Part shown: positions 1-5,999 of the stretch, piece after piece | Layout: every line of letters starts with the position of its first letter | Position numbering within the stretch: the stretch's first letter is position 1 | NCBI GenBank assembly: GCA_026193555.1 | Contig: JAPHUU010000136.1 | Span: 1 to 5,999 of the forward strand | Direction: 5' to 3' | Source of the DNA: Rhodanobacter sp. | GTDB lineage: Bacteria > Pseudomonadota > Gammaproteobacteria > Xanthomonadales > Rhodanobacteraceae | Length of the DNA stretch: 5,999 nucleotides | Position numbers and translations under genes: made by a program | Notes under the pieces: generated by a model | Seen by the model: the letters and a program-made list of their open reading frames with translations, nothing else | What the model was told of the DNA's origin: nothing | Database searches by the model: none

Positions 1-786
<786 letters not shown>

Positions 787-792
787 CTATTT

Positions 793-812
793 TCTGATCG
801 CGGGGGCCGCGA

Positions 813-817
<5 letters not shown>
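793..817 (-). other. Strong hairpin overlapping the sucB stop codon
   Basis: A perfect 10-bp stem (793-802 with 808-817) with a 5-nt loop lies at the very end of sucB; the sucB TGA stop (815-813) is inside the 5' arm of the transcribed stem. After the hairpin the transcript reads AAAATAGG, not a U-run, so this is not a classical intrinsic terminator in the operon direction. On the opposite strand it is also not followed by a T-run. It is more likely an mRNA-stabilising or processing structure at the 3' end of the sucAB message; that role is inference. Confidence 0.5.
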
Positions 818-2003
<1,186 letters not shown>

Positions 2004-2020
2004 TGGCAATCCTTGGGTTG

Positions 2021-4864
<2,844 letters not shown>

Positions 4865-4868
4865 GTTA

Positions 4869-4873
4869 CCACC
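4869..4873 (-). promoter_or_regulatory. Weak ribosome binding site for sucA
   Basis: GGTGG lies 4 nt before the GTG start codon at 4864-4862. It is a poor match to the Shine-Dalgarno consensus and closer than usual, yet it is better than anything in front of the alternative GTG at 4897, which is itself the edge of a hairpin arm. It supports, without proving, the shorter SucA. The lpdA and sucB sites in the same operon (AAGGAA, AAGGAT) are clearly stronger. Confidence 0.4.
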
Positions 4874-4896
4874 GGCGGGGAAAGGAAGCTCCGGCA

Positions 4897-4918
4897 CACC
4901 GCCCGAGCCGAGGCGGTG
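4897..4918 (-). other. GC-rich hairpin in the sucA leader
   Basis: A perfect 7-bp inverted repeat (4897-4903 CACCGCC with 4912-4918 GGCGGTG) closes an 8-nt loop. It lies between the candidate -10 element and the sucA start, so it should be in the 5' untranslated leader. No U-run follows it, so it is not an intrinsic terminator. The upstream alternative GTG codon (4897-4895) sits at its 3' edge, which argues against that codon as the start. A regulatory or stability role is possible but not shown. Confidence 0.4.
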
Positions 4919-4942
4919 GTTTGGCCGGATGAAATCTTAACG

Positions 4943-4973
4943 ATTATAACCTTGGCTGGCGGTTCAGCGGCAA
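4943..4973 (-). promoter_or_regulatory. Candidate sigma70-type promoter for the sucA-sucB-lpdA operon
   Basis: The transcribed direction reads a perfect -10 hexamer TATAAT at 4948-4943, in an AT-rich patch that stands out from the GC-rich surroundings. The best -35 is TTGCCG at 4973-4968 (four of six matches to TTGACA) with a 19-nt spacer, longer than the ideal 17; no extended -10 TG is present. The start of transcription would fall near 4937-4935, giving a leader of about 70 nt before the GTG of sucA. No other convincing promoter is seen in the operon, including the sucB-lpdA gap. I cannot identify an activator or repressor site. Confidence 0.6.
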
Positions 4974-5127
4974 GCTGAAATCCGCATCCCGGTTCGATTC
5001 GGTGGGCCGTCTGTCGATGCACGTCGGCTCCGAAACCCCTGCAGGCGAAGTCTGGCTTGCCGTTGTTGCGTGGCCGGTCGATTTCCGTCACGCCGATCAT
5101 CGGGCCAGCTTGCGTTCAGCTGCGCGA

Positions 5128-5999
5128 TCAAAGGTCGAGTGCCTGCAGTACCGAGCTCCTCTCGGACCGTTCCCATACTTCGTCGAAATGCTGCTGCAAT
5201 GGCGCCAGCCCGGCGCGATCGTGACGGGCAGCTCGACCCTGTGCGCGATCCGCCTCGGGCAGAAAGAGGTACCCGCCGGCATCATTGAGCAGACAGGCCG
5301 AGATGCAGGCCAGGTCCGCCTCTTCCAGCGGTGTGCGGATCTGGATCGTGCTGGGCAGACGCTGGGCCAGCGGGATCAACCGATGATCGCTGCGCAAGGC
5401 CGCCGCCGGGTCGTGCAGCAGGATGCGGATCTGCGCGCCGCGGCCGGAGATCGCAATGCGCCGCAGTTCCTCCAGTTCCTCGACACTGTTGTAGCTGTCG
5501 CTGCTCAGGATCGGTACATGGATCGCCACGCGGTGCCGCGCTTCACTCAGCAACTGCAGTCTGGCCGCTGCGACATCGTTGCGGCCCGATGCCGGCAGCA
5601 AGCCCGGGTCGCGTGCCGGTTCGGCTTCATTCATGGCGCTCGAGAGGGTCATCGACATCGCCCGGTGCGGCAGGCCGGCATCGTCGAACACCTCTCCATG
5701 GGCCGTGAAACCGGCACGTTCGTAGAATCCGATCGCGCTGACCTGCGCGGACAGCGTCACTTCAGGCCACCCCTGCACGCGGGCGCGGCCGATCAATTCG
5801 CGCAGCAGCGCCACGCCGACGCCGCCGCCGCGGTTCCCTGGCAGCACTGCCATGCGGCCGATCTTGTGGTCCGGGGCCAGCCGGCCGCAGCCGATCACCC
5901 GGCCGGCCTCGTCGCGGGCCAGCACATGCCAGCAATCGACGTCGAGCCCGTCGCGCTCGCGTGCTTCGGGCACGCCTTGTTCCTCGATGAAGACCTGCC
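5128..5999 (-). CDS. GNAT-family N-acetyltransferase with a C-terminal PLD-like domain (5' end outside window)
   Basis: Predicted acetyl-CoA-dependent N-acetyltransferase; substrate unknown. 289 residues are visible. The frame is open to the window edge and begins inside the domain (QVFIEEQGVPE, a common early GNAT segment of the ElaA/YitI-like type), so the true start lies upstream and the GTG at 5973 is internal. Numbering from the first complete visible codon: the beta4 strand GRMAVLP (47-53), the acetyl-CoA pyrophosphate loop R-x-x-G-x-G as RGGGVG (56-61), and the late motif GFYERAGF (90-97), ending near residue 118. After a short linker (119-140) a second domain of about 150 residues runs to the stop: an ARHRVAIHVPIL strand, an EELEELRRIA helix, a QIRILLHDP strand, and a terminal FDEVWERS. 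This pattern recalls a phospholipase D-type fold, but no HxKxxxxD motif is present, so it is probably non-catalytic. I believe such C-terminal domains are catalogued as a domain of unknown function. Same strand as sucA, 263 nt upstream, with its own promoter between, so probably not in the operon. Confidence 0.88.
   Translation of the reverse strand, partial: QVFIEEQGVPEARERDGLDVDCWHVLARDEAGRVIGCGRLAPDHKIGRMAVLPGNRGGGVGVALLRELIGRARVQGWPEVTLSAQVSAIGFYERAGFTAHGEVFDDAGLPHRAMSMTLSSAMNEAEPARDPGLLPASGRNDVAAARLQLLSEARHRVAIHVPILSSDSYNSVEELEELRRIAISGRGAQIRILLHDPAAALRSDHRLIPLAQRLPSTIQIRTPLEEADLACISACLLNDAGGYLFLPEADRAQGRAARHDRAGLAPLQQHFDEVWERSERSSVLQALDL

Noticed and set aside
5971..5973. GTG at 5973 as the true start of the acetyltransferase gene.
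   Set aside because: The frame continues upstream to the window edge and encodes QVFIEEQG, a conserved early part of this GNAT type, so the codon is internal and the gene is cut by the window.

Overview
This window is a high-GC chromosomal segment from a gammaproteobacterium, most likely a xanthomonad relative (the Rhodanobacter/Dyella/Frateuria group would fit). That guess rests on the sucA-sucB-lpdA gene order, the wording of the SucA N terminus and the GC-rich codon use; it comes from memory of these families and was not searched. All four genes lie on the minus strand, so transcription runs from high to low coordinates. I see no RNA genes of known type, mobile elements, CRISPR arrays or phage genes.

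Layout in the direction of transcription. (1) 5999-5128: a GNAT-family N-acetyltransferase, 5' end outside the window, carrying a second C-terminal domain that looks like a phospholipase D-type fold without catalytic HKD residues. (2) 5127-4865: a 263-nt intergenic region with a good sigma70-type -10 (TATAAT) and a short GC-rich hairpin in the presumed sucA leader. (3) 4864-2021: sucA, the E1 component of 2-oxoglutarate dehydrogenase, probably starting at GTG. (4) A 17-nt spacer, then 2003-813: sucB, the E2 dihydrolipoamide succinyltransferase. (5) 812-664: a 149-nt gap rich in inverted repeats. (6) 663-1: the first 221 codons of lpdA, the E3 dihydrolipoamide dehydrogenase, running off the window edge.

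The three metabolic genes encode the whole 2-oxoglutarate dehydrogenase complex of the TCA cycle. E1 decarboxylates 2-oxoglutarate on thiamine diphosphate, E2 carries the succinyl group on its lipoyl-lysine and passes it to CoA, and E3 reoxidises the lipoamide and reduces NAD+. They probably form one operon read from the promoter upstream of sucA. The E3 made here may also serve other 2-oxoacid dehydrogenase complexes.

The region is mainly ordinary core metabolism. The parts worth a second look are the folded gap between sucB and lpdA (two perfect 10-bp inverted repeats, one enclosing two smaller hairpins), the two-domain acetyltransferase, and the sucA leader. I found no evidence of a wholly new multi-gene system.
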